Part shown: piece after piece, positions 35,812-45,895 of the stretch | Layout of the letters: each line of letters starts with the position of its first letter | How positions within the stretch are numbered: position 1 is the stretch's first letter | Assembly (NCBI RefSeq): GCF_006438725.1 | Contig: NZ_RCZD01000004.1 | Coordinates: 248,001 to 312,000 of the forward strand | Source of the DNA: Ewingella americana | GTDB lineage: Bacteria > Pseudomonadota > Gammaproteobacteria > Enterobacterales > Enterobacteriaceae | Reading direction: 5' to 3' | Length of the DNA: 64,000 bases | Notes under the pieces: generated by a model | The model's database searches: none | The model's input: the letters and a program-made list of their open reading frames with translations, nothing else | What the model was told of the DNA's origin: nothing | Translations under genes and position numbers: made by a program

Positions 35812-36696
35812 TTAGCGCGGTGCCAGCGTGGCAAACCAACTCACCAGCAGCAAGACTGCCAATGACAAACCGACTTCAAGCCAGGTTGTTGCAATCAGGC
35901 GTTGGTGTGCCAGTCGTGGGTTGACCACCATCAGCGGGACCAACCTATAACGGTTGTAAATCGCAACGCCCACCATGCCCCCCACCAGCACAATTTTTCC
36001 CCATAGCAGCAACTGATAAAGAGACGACAAGTCAGTCGGCCAGTGCTGTAAAATGATGGCACTATTAAGTGTACCGGTGATGATCACTAAACCTACGGCA
36101 ATGTGCCCACAGGTGGAAAATCGAATCAGCGTAGTGATCGCATAAGGACGCATAGCCTGCTGCTCAGTGTTGTGCAGACACCACAACAGCGGTACCAGAC
36201 TGCCAAACCAATAAGCGGCGCTGAGCAAATGCACAGCATGATTACTTCGCTGGACAATGCCGAGCAGACCTTCATGCATCGCTGCATGGCCGATAAGTGC
36301 CAGGCTTAACAGAAGTGCAGCGCTGGATAAAAGTATTATCCTCGAGCGCCCGGGCAGCCAATCCATCAGGCAAACCAGTAGCAATATTGCCGTCATTAGC
36401 AGGTGCCAGCGCCAGACCTCGCCAAAGGTGGTAGTCAGAACCAGCAGCCACACATTCAGGTTCAGGCCGTCTTGCCAGCCGTTGCCCATCAAACTGGCCT
36501 GTATCGCCAACATGCCGATGGAGGTCAGCGCCGCCAGACCGGCGGAAAGCGTCATTAATCGCTGGTTCTGGTGAAGTAATCCTGCCGCGAAACCTTTGGG
36601 GGCAAGCAATGTCACCATGACACTGATGCCAAAAACCTGCATCAGCGAAGCAAAATGAATGAACCGGCACAGGACGAATAGAGTGGCCAAAGTCAT
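35812..36696 (-). CDS. yebZ: YebZ, CopD-family inner-membrane copper protein
   Basis: A 294-residue polytopic membrane protein of the CopD family, thought to bring copper across the inner membrane together with the CopC-type partner YobA. About eight transmembrane helices can be drawn. Histidines inside or near helices (RFIHFASLMQVFG at the start, GHAAMHEGLLG, SNHAVHLLSAAYWFGSLVPLLW, CGHIAVGLV) are the family's likely metal or heme ligands. It begins three bases after the yobA stop codon, with its ribosome binding site in yobA, so translation is coupled. Confidence 0.9.
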   Translation of the reverse strand: MTLATLFVLCRFIHFASLMQVFGISVMVTLLAPKGFAAGLLHQNQRLMTLSAGLAALTSIGMLAIQASLMGNGWQDGLNLNVWLLVLTTTFGEVWRWHLLMTAILLLVCLMDWLPGRSRIILLSSAALLLSLALIGHAAMHEGLLGIVQRSNHAVHLLSAAYWFGSLVPLLWCLHNTEQQAMRPYAITTLIRFSTCGHIAVGLVIITGTLNSAIILQHWPTDLSSLYQLLLWGKIVLVGGMVGVAIYNRYRLVPLMVVNPRLAHQRLIATTWLEVGLSLAVLLLVSWFATLAPR

Positions 36697-36699
36697 CGT

Positions 36700-37083
36700 T
36701 TACTGCACAGTGAAACTGTACTGCCCTTCCGTTTTGTGACCATCAACTGAAACGACTTTCCAGGACACAGTGTATTTACCCGCACTAAGTGGAGTGTTCA
36801 GTGGCACGATGGCCTGCGTATTGTCGTTGGCGGCGAGCACCAGCGCACCGGTTGCGACCTGGCTTTTATTAGGCCCGCTAAGGGTGACTTTGCTGAAATT
36901 AGGCTCGATCCCTTCACTGAAACCCAGGGAGAGTTCAGTTGGAGCCGTTTTGATGGAGGTATCAGCAGTTGGCGTCTCAGTTTTTAAATGTGCATGAGCG
37001 AAGGCCTGTTGAGACATCAGCCCGGCAACGAGTACAGCGGAAGTTGCCATAATACGGCAGAGAGAAGAGGATTGTTGAGACAC
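36700..37083 (-). CDS. yobA: YobA, CopC-family periplasmic copper-binding protein
   Basis: A 127-residue CopC-type protein. The signal peptide ends AFA (about residue 29), so the mature chain starts HAHLKTETPTADTSIKTAPTELSLGFSEGIEP; the N-terminal His and the His of VSVDGHKTEGQYSF form the expected Cu(II) site, as in E. coli YobA. The protein starts with GTG at 37083, which has an AAGGA site; an internal ATG at 37050 lacks one. It is first in the yobA-yebZ-yebY operon. Confidence 0.9.
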   Translation of the reverse strand: MSQQSSSLCRIMATSAVLVAGLMSQQAFAHAHLKTETPTADTSIKTAPTELSLGFSEGIEPNFSKVTLSGPNKSQVATGALVLAANDNTQAIVPLNTPLSAGKYTVSWKVVSVDGHKTEGQYSFTVQ

Positions 37084-37287
37084 AATTTTTCCTTAGCTTT
37101 CTGGTTGAGGGATTTTATCGCCGCAACTTTAGCGCAAAGTAGCCTTGTGAGTCTGTCAAATTTAAGCGGTCGGAGGGCAATATCTGAATGGACATCGCAT
37201 TTGGCACGTTTGGCACAAAGAAAAACCGCAGCCCAATGTGCACGCATTCGCGAACACGGTCTGCGGTGTTATTCGTCATACGGGCTA

Positions 37288-37794
37288 TCAGGCAACCGGC
37301 ATCTGAGCTGCCATGGTTTTGAGATCTTTATCCACGAAGAACAGTCCATTGCCAGTATTGCTGACCAGGCCCAGTTTATCGAGGACGGATTTAAACAGAG
37401 TCTCTTCTTCATGTTGTTCTGCTACATACCACTGCAGGAAGTTGAAGGAGGAGTAATCTTTCAGCGTCATCGCCAGATCGGCAAGTTCATTGATCTTGTT
37501 GGTGATGTGTTGTTCATGTTCGTAAGTCTGCTGGAACAGGTCAGATAAGGATTCAAACTCAACGGGCGGCGCAGCAATGGCGCCCAGCAGCGGCAGCGCA
37601 CCTGTGTCGCTGACATATTTAAACAGACGGTGCATATGTCCCATCTCTTCCTGGGAGTGCTTCATCAGAAACGCAGCGGCACCTTCAAAACCTTTATCAC
37701 TGCACCATGCGCTCATTTGCAGATATAAATTGGCAGAATAAAATTCAAGGTTCAGCTGTTCGTTAAGCTGATCGATCATTTCTTTTTTAAGCAT
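37288..37794 (-). CDS. ftnA: FtnA, ferritin (iron storage)
   Basis: A 168-residue non-heme ferritin subunit; 24 assemble into a cytoplasmic shell storing iron as ferric mineral. The ferroxidase-site ligands are recognisable: [14 protein letters not shown] (Glu17), [12 protein letters not shown] (Glu50, His53), [12 protein letters not shown] (Glu94) and [14 protein letters not shown] (Gln127, Glu130), as in E. coli FtnA (165 residues). The ATG at 37794 follows TGGAGC. The upstream 430 bases are AT-rich and contain Fur-like sites, in keeping with Fur-dependent expression of E. coli ftnA. Confidence 0.96.
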   Translation of the reverse strand: MLKKEMIDQLNEQLNLEFYSANLYLQMSAWCSDKGFEGAAAFLMKHSQEEMGHMHRLFKYVSDTGALPLLGAIAAPPVEFESLSDLFQQTYEHEQHITNKINELADLAMTLKDYSSFNFLQWYVAEQHEEETLFKSVLDKLGLVSNTGNGLFFVDKDLKTMAAQMPVA

Positions 37795-38225
37795 TATAGC
37801 TCCAGAAAATTGGCGTAATTGCAGGATGAATTCATTATTTTATGCATTATGCCGATCATCAAACAAAATAAAAACAGCTGCGTCACAATTATATCCACTT
37901 AAATAACATCAGATAATAACCCACTGTTTTAATTGCACTTAAATAAAAACATCAAATCTTATTGAGAACTATTCAAAGGCATTAAAACATTAAAAAGAAT
38001 CATTCTTATTCTTTGCGCTATTTATTTTCGTCACTTACCGGCTTTATATGACAAATATTTTCTTGGAATAATTATCATTACCAGAATAAAAGACTTCTCA
38101 TTCCATATGGTTTATCGGGATGTTGCTGCCGGCAGCATGTAGAAGGGTAAAGTCTGACGCCAGCATTCACCCCGCGAGCTGGCTCGGGTACAATGCGCAC
38201 GAAACAGTGACTTTAGGAAAGAACA
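37795..38225. other. AT-rich divergent region ftnA / holE
   Basis: A 431-base gap without a gene. It is strongly AT-rich around 37840-38100, as suits H-NS-bound DNA. It holds the Fur-like box at 38065-38082 and a second weaker palindrome AGAATCATTCT (37996-38006). The holE promoter must lie in the last 120 bases. Confidence 0.6.
38065..38082. promoter_or_regulatory. candidate Fur box upstream of ftnA
   Basis: On the minus strand GGTAATGATAATTATTCC matches TAATGATAATCATT of the Fur consensus at 13 of 14 positions. It is about 270 bases from the ftnA start. In E. coli several Fur sites upstream of ftnA act by displacing H-NS. Confidence 0.55.
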
Positions 38226-38456
38226 ATGAGCAGTAACCTGGCAGAACTGACGAAAGAAGAGATGGATAAGATTAACGTCGATCTGGCTGCTTCAGCCGTG
38301 GCGTTTAAAGAACGCTATAACATGCCTGTGGTGGCTGAAATGGCGGAGCGCGAACAGCCCGAACCTCTGCGCGCTTATTTCCGTGAGCGTGTGGCGCACT
38401 ACCGCGCGCTGTCCCATAAATTTTCCCGCCTGCCTTATGAACCAAAGCAAAAATAG
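38226..38456 (+). CDS. holE: HolE, DNA polymerase III theta subunit
   Basis: A 76-residue subunit of the polymerase III core that binds and stabilises the epsilon proofreading exonuclease. The sequence [23 protein letters not shown]...[36 protein letters not shown] is the known theta signature and the length matches E. coli (76). The start has an AGGAAAG site. It lies in the conserved yobA-holE-yobB-exoX order, with ftnA and pip inserted around it. Confidence 0.96.
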   Translation: MSSNLAELTKEEMDKINVDLAASAVAFKERYNMPVVAEMAEREQPEPLRAYFRERVAHYRALSHKFSRLPYEPKQK

Positions 38457-38483
38457 CGGCAGTTCGCCGTCAGACGGGCATGA

Positions 38484-39769
<1,286 letters not shown>

Positions 39770-39871
39770 ATGAGTAAAGGGATGGATAGCAAAAAGAATG
39801 CGAAGAAGAAGCCGCTGAAAACTCCAGCCGAGAAGAAGGCAGAAAAGAAAGCCAAAAAAGCAACCGCGTAA
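39770..39871 (+). CDS. 33-residue lysine-rich small protein
   Basis: ATG at 39770 has an excellent GAGAGGCG ribosome binding site and opens a 33-codon frame with about 15 lysines, in a pattern of Lys and Ala with a few Glu and Pro (starts MSKGMDSKK, ends KKAKKATA). A strong terminator follows 38 bases after the stop codon, so it forms a complete short transcription unit. Such very basic short proteins probably bind nucleic acid, but no function is known and I recall no named family. Good signals at both ends make it more than a chance frame. Confidence 0.72.
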   Translation: MSKGMDSKKNAKKKPLKTPAEKKAEKKAKKATA

Positions 39872-39908
39872 CGTTTGGTTGTTAGGCTGTGTGCTTCGTA
39901 TTGAGACC

Positions 39909-39932
39909 AACCCGCTTATGGCGGGTTTTTTT
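39909..39932 (+). terminator. intrinsic terminator of the Lys-rich small gene
   Basis: AACCCGC (39909-39915) and GCGGGTT (39921-39927) form a stem with a TTATG loop, followed by a T run to 39932. Confidence 0.87.
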
Positions 39933-39992
39933 GTTCAGTTTTGTGGCCGGGTCAATAGCAAATCCGACGATTTACACACTAAGGAAACAGCC

Positions 39993-40754
39993 ATGAATGA
40001 CATGATTATTGCGGCCGCCCAATTACGCTGTGCCGCCGGTGATATTGAAAATAATATTCAGCGCCATCTACAAACAGCTGAACAAGCCGCATTGCACAAC
40101 GTCGATTTTTTGCTGTTTCCTGAACTGTCGCTCACAGGTTACGAGCCTCAACTGGCGGATCAACTGGCCATAACGCTTCAGGACCCACGTTTAGCCGGTC
40201 TTCGCGAAAGTGCAATCAAACACCAAATGACATTGGTGTGTGGCGCACCGCTACGCTCCAGCGATGCTGACGCGTTATATATCGGGGCAATTGTTTTCGC
40301 GCCTGACGGCACGCTGTACTCCTATACCAAACAGCATTTACATGGCACGGAAGCAGCTATCTTTACCGCAGGTCAGGGAGGCCCACTGTTGCAGGTACAG
40401 CAGCATCAGATTGGTTTGGCAATCTGTGCAGACATTCTGTCTGATTCTCATCCGCAGCACGCCGCCGACTGCGGTGCGACATTGTATGCCGCCGGTGTGC
40501 TTATCTCGAAAAAAAGCTATCCGCTGGAAAGTGCCATGTTGCAGCGTTATGCTGAAAAACATCGCATGGTCGTGATGTTAGCCAATCACTGTGCGCCCAC
40601 CGGTGGCTGGGAACCCGCCGGTCAGAGCGCGATTTGGGATGAGGCCGGACGGCTCATTGTGGTCGCATCGACCAGCGATGACGCCTTAGCCATTGCCCGA
40701 AAAAGTGACGCCGGCTGGCTGGGTGAAGTACAGCGCTTAACGCTGACGGCATAA
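39993..40754 (+). CDS. yobB: YobB, carbon-nitrogen (nitrilase-type) hydrolase
   Basis: A 253-residue cytoplasmic member of the nitrilase superfamily. The Glu-Lys-Cys triad can be placed in LLFPELSLTGYEP (Glu), YTKQHLHGTEA (Lys) and IGLAICADI (Cys). Position beside exoX is that of E. coli yobB, and the fold assignment agrees; the substrate is unknown. ATG 39993 is chosen for its AAGGAAACAG site and because the family match begins there, whereas the open frame before it crosses a terminator. It is 25 bases before exoX, so the two are likely one operon. Confidence 0.88.
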   Translation: MNDMIIAAAQLRCAAGDIENNIQRHLQTAEQAALHNVDFLLFPELSLTGYEPQLADQLAITLQDPRLAGLRESAIKHQMTLVCGAPLRSSDADALYIGAIVFAPDGTLYSYTKQHLHGTEAAIFTAGQGGPLLQVQQHQIGLAICADILSDSHPQHAADCGATLYAAGVLISKKSYPLESAMLQRYAEKHRMVVMLANHCAPTGGWEPAGQSAIWDEAGRLIVVASTSDDALAIARKSDAGWLGEVQRLTLTA

Positions 40755-40779
40755 TGTCAGCACAGAGGAGAAATCAGGT

Positions 40780-41442
40780 ATGACGTTCCGGGTTATTGAT
40801 ACGGAAACCTGCGGCCTTGATGGCGGCATTGTAGAAATCGCGACGGTCGATGTGATTAACGGCGAAATTGTCCAGCCGATGAGCGACCTCATCAGCCCCG
40901 ACCGCCCTATCAGCATCGATGCAATGGCTATCCATCACATTACAGAAGAGATGGTAGAAGGCAAACCGCGCATCGCCGCGGCCATCGGTAAATATCACGG
41001 CAGCCCGTATTACGTTGCCCACAACGCCGCGTTCGATCGCGGCGTACTGCCGGAAATGCATGGCGAATGGATTTGTACGGTGAAACTGGCACGGACGCTT
41101 TATCCCAATATCCGCTACAGCAATCAATATTTGCGTTATGCGCTGAATCTTGACGTTACGGTGCCTGACGGCTTGTATCCGCACCGTGCACTCTATGATT
41201 GTTATGTCACGGCGGCACTGCTGCAAAGGATTATGGCGGATTCAGGCTGGACCGCCGAACAGATGGTGGAGATCAGTAACCGGCCAGTCTTGTTGCGGAC
41301 GCTAAAATTTGGCAAATATCGCGGGCAAAAAATTGAAGATATCGCCGAACAGGATCCGGATTATCTGCGCTGGATGTTGAAATCGATCAAGGATTTAAAC
41401 GGGGATATGCGTTTTAGCATCGGGCACTACTTGTCCCAATAG
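40780..41442 (+). CDS. exoX: ExoX, exodeoxyribonuclease X
   Basis: A 220-residue DnaQ-like (DEDDh) 3'-5' exonuclease, same length as E. coli ExoX, that acts on single- and double-stranded DNA in mismatch repair and UV tolerance. Motif ExoI is FRVIDTETCGLDGGI (Asp, Glu), ExoII YVAHNAAFDRGVLP (Asp), ExoIII LYPHRALYDCYVTA (His, Asp). The C-terminal part has LRTLKFGKYRGQKIEDIAEQDPDYLRWM, a second domain common in the family. AGAGGAG site 13 bases before ATG. Confidence 0.96.
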   Translation: MTFRVIDTETCGLDGGIVEIATVDVINGEIVQPMSDLISPDRPISIDAMAIHHITEEMVEGKPRIAAAIGKYHGSPYYVAHNAAFDRGVLPEMHGEWICTVKLARTLYPNIRYSNQYLRYALNLDVTVPDGLYPHRALYDCYVTAALLQRIMADSGWTAEQMVEISNRPVLLRTLKFGKYRGQKIEDIAEQDPDYLRWMLKSIKDLNGDMRFSIGHYLSQ

Positions 41443-41456
41443 AATGTAGAAAACAA

Positions 41457-41486
41457 GGCAGCCCTCACCGTAAGGTGAAGGCTGCC
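41457..41486. terminator. hairpin between convergent exoX and ptrB
   Basis: GGCAGCC and GGCTGCC (41457-41463, 41480-41486) with inner CACC/GGTG form a long, once-interrupted stem around GTAA. On the minus strand it is followed by TTGTTTTC, so it mainly serves ptrB. Confidence 0.6.
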
Positions 41487-41499
41487 AGTATCGCACTCA

Positions 41500-43554
41500 T
41501 TATTTTTTATCAGCCAACGCCAGCACAAAGGCATATTCAAGTGCGATATCTTCATACGCTTTGAAGCGTCCTGACTTACCCCCGTGCCCCGAGTCCATAT
41601 CGGTATACATCAGCAGCTGATGGTCGTCCGTTTTCACGTCCCGCAATTTAGCTACCCACTTGGCAGGTTCCCAATATTGCACCTGAGAATCATGCAGGCC
41701 GGTCGTCACCAGCATATGCGGATAATCCTGCGCTTTCACCTGATCATACGGACTGTATTGCAGAATATAATCGTAGAAGGCTTTATCGTTTGGATTACCC
41801 CACTCATCATACTCTCCGGTTGTTAGCGGAATGGACTCATCAAGCATCGTGGTCACAACGTCAACAAACGGCACCTGCGCAACAATGCCGCGGTAAAGCT
41901 CCGGTGCCTGGTTAATCACCACCCCCATCAGTAAGCCTCCGGCGCTGCCGCCCATGGCATACACTTGATCGGCATCGCCATAACCCTTCTCCACCAGCGC
42001 TTTGGTCACGTCGATGAAGTCATGGAAGGTGTTCATTTTGTTGAGCAACTTGCCGTCTTCATACCACTGCTGACCCAGTTCCGCACCGCCGCGGATATGC
42101 GCCAGCGCAAAGACAAAACCGCGGTCGAGCAGGCTAAGACGGCTGCCGCTGAAAGCGGGATCCATACTACTGCCATAGGAGCCGTAAGCGTAAACCATCA
42201 GCGGATTGCTGTTAGCGCTGAACAGGTCGTGACGGTAAACCAGCGAAACCGGCACTTCTACGCCATCGCGCGCAGTAACCCACACACGTTCACTTCGGTA
42301 GTTCGCCGCATCAAAACGCTTCACTTCCTGCTGTTTAAGCAGTGTGCGTTCTCCGGTATCCAGATTCAGTTCGAACAAAGAACTTGGCGTAGTCATCGAT
42401 GAATAACCGTAACGCAACAGCGCGGTGTCAGGCTCCGGGTTATATGCCAGCCAGGTGACATAGGTCGGGTCATCAAAGGCCAGCGATTTCTCGTCACCAC
42501 TTTGCCAGTGAATCTGGCGCAGATGGGTCAGCCCCTGCTCACGCTCCTCCACCACCAGCCAGTCGCGGAACAGGCTGAAGCCTTCAAGCATTACCGCTTC
42601 TCGCGGTGCAATCAGCGTTTGCCACTGTGCCTCAATGTTGTCTGCACTTTTATACAGACCGAAATTTTTGCCATCCTTGCTGCTACTGATGTCCCGGTTG
42701 GAGCGAATATAAAAATCCCCCTGATAATGGTCCAGCGCATATTCGTGATCTTTACGACGTGTGAGGAACATCTGTGGTTTTGCCTGGGGATCGCTCGCGT
42801 CCAGTAACAAAACTTCTGAGGTGGTGGTGCTGTCGAGATGAATCAGGATGTATTTTTCTGAGGTCGTTTTATCCAGCCCAACATAAAAAGTGTCATCTTT
42901 CTCTTCGTACACTAATTGGTCGGTTTTAGGATTGGTGCCAACGGTATGGCGATAAACCTGATACGGCAGCAACGTTTTCTTATGTTTACGTACGTAGTAC
43001 AGGGTTTGTGAGTCATTGCCCCACTCGCTGCCACCGGAGGTGTTTTTCAACACATCATCAGCCCAGCTGTCGTCCGACAGGTTTTTGATACGAATGTCAT
43101 ACTGACGGCGTGAAAGAAAATCTTCTGCCACCGCCATGCGCTGGTTATCCGGGCTGATATCCAGCCCGCCGAGCGTATAAAACTCGCTGTCACTGGCTCG
43201 CTCATTACCGTCAATTAACGTTTGCCATGCTTCACTTTCGGCGGCAGGCTGACGCAGGTAAATGGCATATTCGTTGCCCGGCTCATAGCGGGTCTGGTAA
43301 CGGAAACCGTGTTTCACGTAAGGCACTGAGTGGTCCTGCTGGGCGATGCGTGCCACCATCTCTTCATACAGGGTTTCGCGCAGTGCCTGATGTGGCTGTA
43401 AAGCCTGCTCAGTAAAAGCATTTTCGGCAGTGAGATAGTTCAGCACATCGGCATCGGTGCGGTCATCGTCGCGCAGCCAGTAATAGTCATCGATGCGATT
43501 TTCGCCATGAATGGTCAGCGTTTTGGGGCGTTTTTCAGCCTTCGGAGGTGTCAT
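41500..43554 (-). CDS. ptrB: PtrB, oligopeptidase B
   Basis: A 684-residue cytoplasmic S9A serine peptidase cleaving short peptides after Arg or Lys; E. coli PtrB has 686 residues. An N-terminal beta-propeller gate (about 1-400) precedes the alpha/beta-hydrolase domain with [17 protein letters not shown] (Ser), [16 protein letters not shown] (Asp) and [12 protein letters not shown] (His). The start is one of two adjacent ATG codons (43557, 43554); 43554 is chosen because AAGG then stands seven bases upstream. Bases before that are not part of the family. Convergent with exoX. Confidence 0.96.
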   Translation of the reverse strand: MTPPKAEKRPKTLTIHGENRIDDYYWLRDDDRTDADVLNYLTAENAFTEQALQPHQALRETLYEEMVARIAQQDHSVPYVKHGFRYQTRYEPGNEYAIYLRQPAAESEAWQTLIDGNERASDSEFYTLGGLDISPDNQRMAVAEDFLSRRQYDIRIKNLSDDSWADDVLKNTSGGSEWGNDSQTLYYVRKHKKTLLPYQVYRHTVGTNPKTDQLVYEEKDDTFYVGLDKTTSEKYILIHLDSTTTSEVLLLDASDPQAKPQMFLTRRKDHEYALDHYQGDFYIRSNRDISSSKDGKNFGLYKSADNIEAQWQTLIAPREAVMLEGFSLFRDWLVVEEREQGLTHLRQIHWQSGDEKSLAFDDPTYVTWLAYNPEPDTALLRYGYSSMTTPSSLFELNLDTGERTLLKQQEVKRFDAANYRSERVWVTARDGVEVPVSLVYRHDLFSANSNPLMVYAYGSYGSSMDPAFSGSRLSLLDRGFVFALAHIRGGAELGQQWYEDGKLLNKMNTFHDFIDVTKALVEKGYGDADQVYAMGGSAGGLLMGVVINQAPELYRGIVAQVPFVDVVTTMLDESIPLTTGEYDEWGNPNDKAFYDYILQYSPYDQVKAQDYPHMLVTTGLHDSQVQYWEPAKWVAKLRDVKTDDHQLLMYTDMDSGHGGKSGRFKAYEDIALEYAFVLALADKK

Positions 43555-43654
43555 CATCTCGCCTTCTCTCAATGTTCTTGATTGTGCAATCAGAGTGACA
43601 GGTTTATACAGGGAAACCAAGCGGTAAGGGCGCAGGGAAGCGTGGGTTGAACAT

Positions 43655-43691
43655 GAAAAAAGCGCCGACAGGCAAGGCCATGACGACGCTT
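43655..43691 (-). terminator. probable terminator of yebF
   Basis: On the minus strand AAGCG and CGCTT (with a further CG pair after one mismatch) flank a 16-base loop and are followed by TTTTTT. A moderate intrinsic terminator eight bases after the yebF stop codon. Confidence 0.55.
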
Positions 43692-43698
43692 AAGGAAA

Positions 43699-44064
43699 TT
43701 ATTGCGGGTTGCCGTAGGTAATTTCGCCCAGTTGGCAATTAAGCGTAACCGGGTAGGTTTTGTCGGTGTGATCGCCACGCACTTTAACCGGAACGATCCA
43801 TTTGGCATTGTCACCGGTAATGCTGTCGGGTGTGATCCACACGACTGGCGTTGACGTTCCGAGGATCTTTTTATCTGCATCCCAACGAGTAATACGGTTT
43901 TGCAGGAAATCGCGTTTAACCAGCGCCGCAAGTTCATCTTTACTGGCATTGCCGCACGGCGCGATTGTCGCGGTACGGTTTTCAGGTTCCGCCGCCTGCG
44001 CAACATGCACCACACTGCTCAACCCGGCCACTGCCACTAATGCACTAATCATTACTTTTTTCAT
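43699..44064 (-). CDS. yebF: YebF, secreted protein
   Basis: A 121-residue protein with a signal peptide (MKKVMISALVAVAGLSSVVHVAQA, cleavage near residue 24). E. coli YebF (118 residues) is exported to the medium through porins and shares its fold with the colicin M immunity protein Cmi. The conserved parts are seen: APCGNASKDELAALVKRDFLQNRITRWDADKKILG, PVVWITPDSITG...KWIVPVKVRG and LNCQLGEITY; the two cysteines should form the known disulfide. ATG 44064 has an AGGAGG site. As in E. coli it lies between ptrB and purT, but yebE and yebG are absent and dbpA stands in between. Confidence 0.9.
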   Translation of the reverse strand: MKKVMISALVAVAGLSSVVHVAQAAEPENRTATIAPCGNASKDELAALVKRDFLQNRITRWDADKKILGTSTPVVWITPDSITGDNAKWIVPVKVRGDHTDKTYPVTLNCQLGEITYGNPQ

Positions 44065-44215
44065 GTACCGCCTCCTGAGCGTTATTTTCAGTCCCTGCTG
44101 ACCACTGCACGGATTAATATCCTTATTCCGTATGTGGTCATCGTTAACAAGAACATAATAATCCCAGACAAGGACATAACACAACGTTAACATGAAGGCG
44201 GTATGAAACAACGTA

Positions 44216-45598
44216 CTAGCGTAAAATAATTGCCTTACAGCCTTTGCCCTTAATTTTACCTTCCAGCAAACGTTGTAGCGCTTTTTTGGCGCTCTTTTGG
44301 CGGATGGCAACGTAGGCATGAATGGGGAACATGTCGATTTTCCCGACTTCTGCCGCCGTCAGCCCGGCTTCCCCGGTCAGCGCGCCCAAAATATCGCCCG
44401 GACGGATTTTGGCTTTGCGGCCACCGTCAATACACAGGGTGGCCATTTCGGGATCCAGCGCCACTGGCGAGGCAGACAATACCTGCGTCGCAGGCTGCCA
44501 GACCACGGTTTGGTGGGTGTAATCTTCCAGCGCATGCACGCGTACCATCTCCTGTGGCGTGACCAGGCTGACCGCCAGACCGCTGGTGCCCGCACGACCG
44601 GTACGGCCTACGCGGTGAACATGCACTTCTGGGTCAAAAGACAGCTCGTAGTTAATCACCAGCCCCAACTGTTTGATGTCCAGCCCGCGCGCGGCAACGT
44701 CAGTCGCGACCAGTACGCGACAACTGCCGTTGGAGAAACGCACCAGCACGCGGTCACGGTCACGCTGTTCGAGGTCGCCATTCAGTGCCAGCGCACTGAT
44801 GCCTTTGCCTGCCAGCGCTTCGTACACTTCCTGGCAGTCACGTTTGGTATTGCAGAACACCACGCAGGAGGCTGGCTGATGCTGATACAGCACGGCCGTT
44901 AAAAGTGACAGACGCTGATGACGGTCGGTTTCGATAAACACCTGCTTGATATCGGCAATGTCATCTTCGCCTTCAATCTCCACGTTCAGCGGCTGGCGCT
45001 GAAATTTGTTGCTGATGCGTTCAATACCGCTTGGATAAGTCGCAGAGAACAACAATGTCTGGCGGTCCTGCGGTGCGTAGCTCACAACATCTTCAATATC
45101 TTCACTGAAACCCATGTCAAGCATGCGGTCCGCTTCGTCCAGCACCAACACTTTTAACTGATCAAGCTTGAGCGTGCCTTTACGCAGGTGCTCCTGAATA
45201 CGGCCCGGCGTGCCAACGATGATATGCGCCGGATGCACCAGAGATTCAAGCTGAGGCCCGATAGCCTGGCCGCCACACAAGGTGAGGATTTTGATATTCT
45301 GGGTGAAACGCGCCAAACGGCGAAGCTCTTTGCTGACCTGATCGGCCAATTCGCGCGTTGGGCAGAGAACCAGTGCCTGGGTAACAAACTGACTGACGAT
45401 AATTTTGTCCAGCAGACCGATACCAAAGGCAGCGGTTTTGCCACTGCCCGTTTTGGCTTTCGCGCGGACATCCTGCCCTTGCAGAATGGCTGGCAAAGAC
45501 GCGGCCTGAATCGGCGTCATTTCGGCATAACCCAGTTCAATCAGGTTAGAAAGTTGCTCAGCGGGCAAAGTCAGGACGGAAAATGAATGCGTGCTCAA
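44216..45598 (-). CDS. dbpA: DbpA, DEAD-box RNA helicase for 23S rRNA
   Basis: A 460-residue ATP-dependent RNA helicase that acts in 50S subunit assembly and is specifically activated by 23S rRNA hairpin 92. All helicase motifs are present: the Q-motif region YAEMTPIQAASLPAIL, AKTGSGKTAAFG (I), PTRELADQV (Ia), TPGR (Ib), DEAD (II), SAT (III), VFCNTKRDCQ (IV), ATDVAARGLDIK (V) and HRVGRTGRAG (VI). The C-terminal RNA-binding domain (about 385-460, with CIDGGRKAKIRPGDILGALTG) confirms DbpA rather than another DEAD-box protein. Divergent from purT. Confidence 0.97.
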   Translation of the reverse strand: MSTHSFSVLTLPAEQLSNLIELGYAEMTPIQAASLPAILQGQDVRAKAKTGSGKTAAFGIGLLDKIIVSQFVTQALVLCPTRELADQVSKELRRLARFTQNIKILTLCGGQAIGPQLESLVHPAHIIVGTPGRIQEHLRKGTLKLDQLKVLVLDEADRMLDMGFSEDIEDVVSYAPQDRQTLLFSATYPSGIERISNKFQRQPLNVEIEGEDDIADIKQVFIETDRHQRLSLLTAVLYQHQPASCVVFCNTKRDCQEVYEALAGKGISALALNGDLEQRDRDRVLVRFSNGSCRVLVATDVAARGLDIKQLGLVINYELSFDPEVHVHRVGRTGRAGTSGLAVSLVTPQEMVRVHALEDYTHQTVVWQPATQVLSASPVALDPEMATLCIDGGRKAKIRPGDILGALTGEAGLTAAEVGKIDMFPIHAYVAIRQKSAKKALQRLLEGKIKGKGCKAIILR

Positions 45599-45765
45599 GG
45601 CGATAACTCTTTATATAAGGCAGAAAATTCGGGGCAGCGGCAGAAAACATGACGCCATGGTTTGGGATAAATGATAACAGAGACGCAGCTTCACTGCCTT
45701 ATCCACCAAGTACCCTGGGCAAAATAACCCCCATAAAGCGTTGCCAGCATCTCGGACCTGAAGGT

Positions 45766-45803
45766 GCGCAATCGTTTTCGTCGTCACTATTTTCGGCTAT
45801 ACT
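45766..45803 (+). promoter_or_regulatory. purT promoter with PurR box
   Basis: GCGCAATCGTTTTCGT (45766-45781) matches the PurR consensus ACGCAAACGTTTTCNT at all but two positions. It overlaps where the -35 would be for the -10 box TATACT (45798-45803), an ideal repressor position. The -10 is 93 bases before the purT start codon. Confidence 0.75.
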
Positions 45804-45895
45804 GCGCCCGACCGGGTCACGCCTGGAACACTTCACGGGCCAGTGACACTGCGTCAGCACCTATTCTCAACCACCACAGATCTGGGTACGAAGCT

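Noticed and set aside
44101-44319. N-terminal extension of the yebF frame into dbpA
   Set aside because: The extension overlaps dbpA coding DNA; the AGGAGG site and signal peptide fix the yebF start at 44064.
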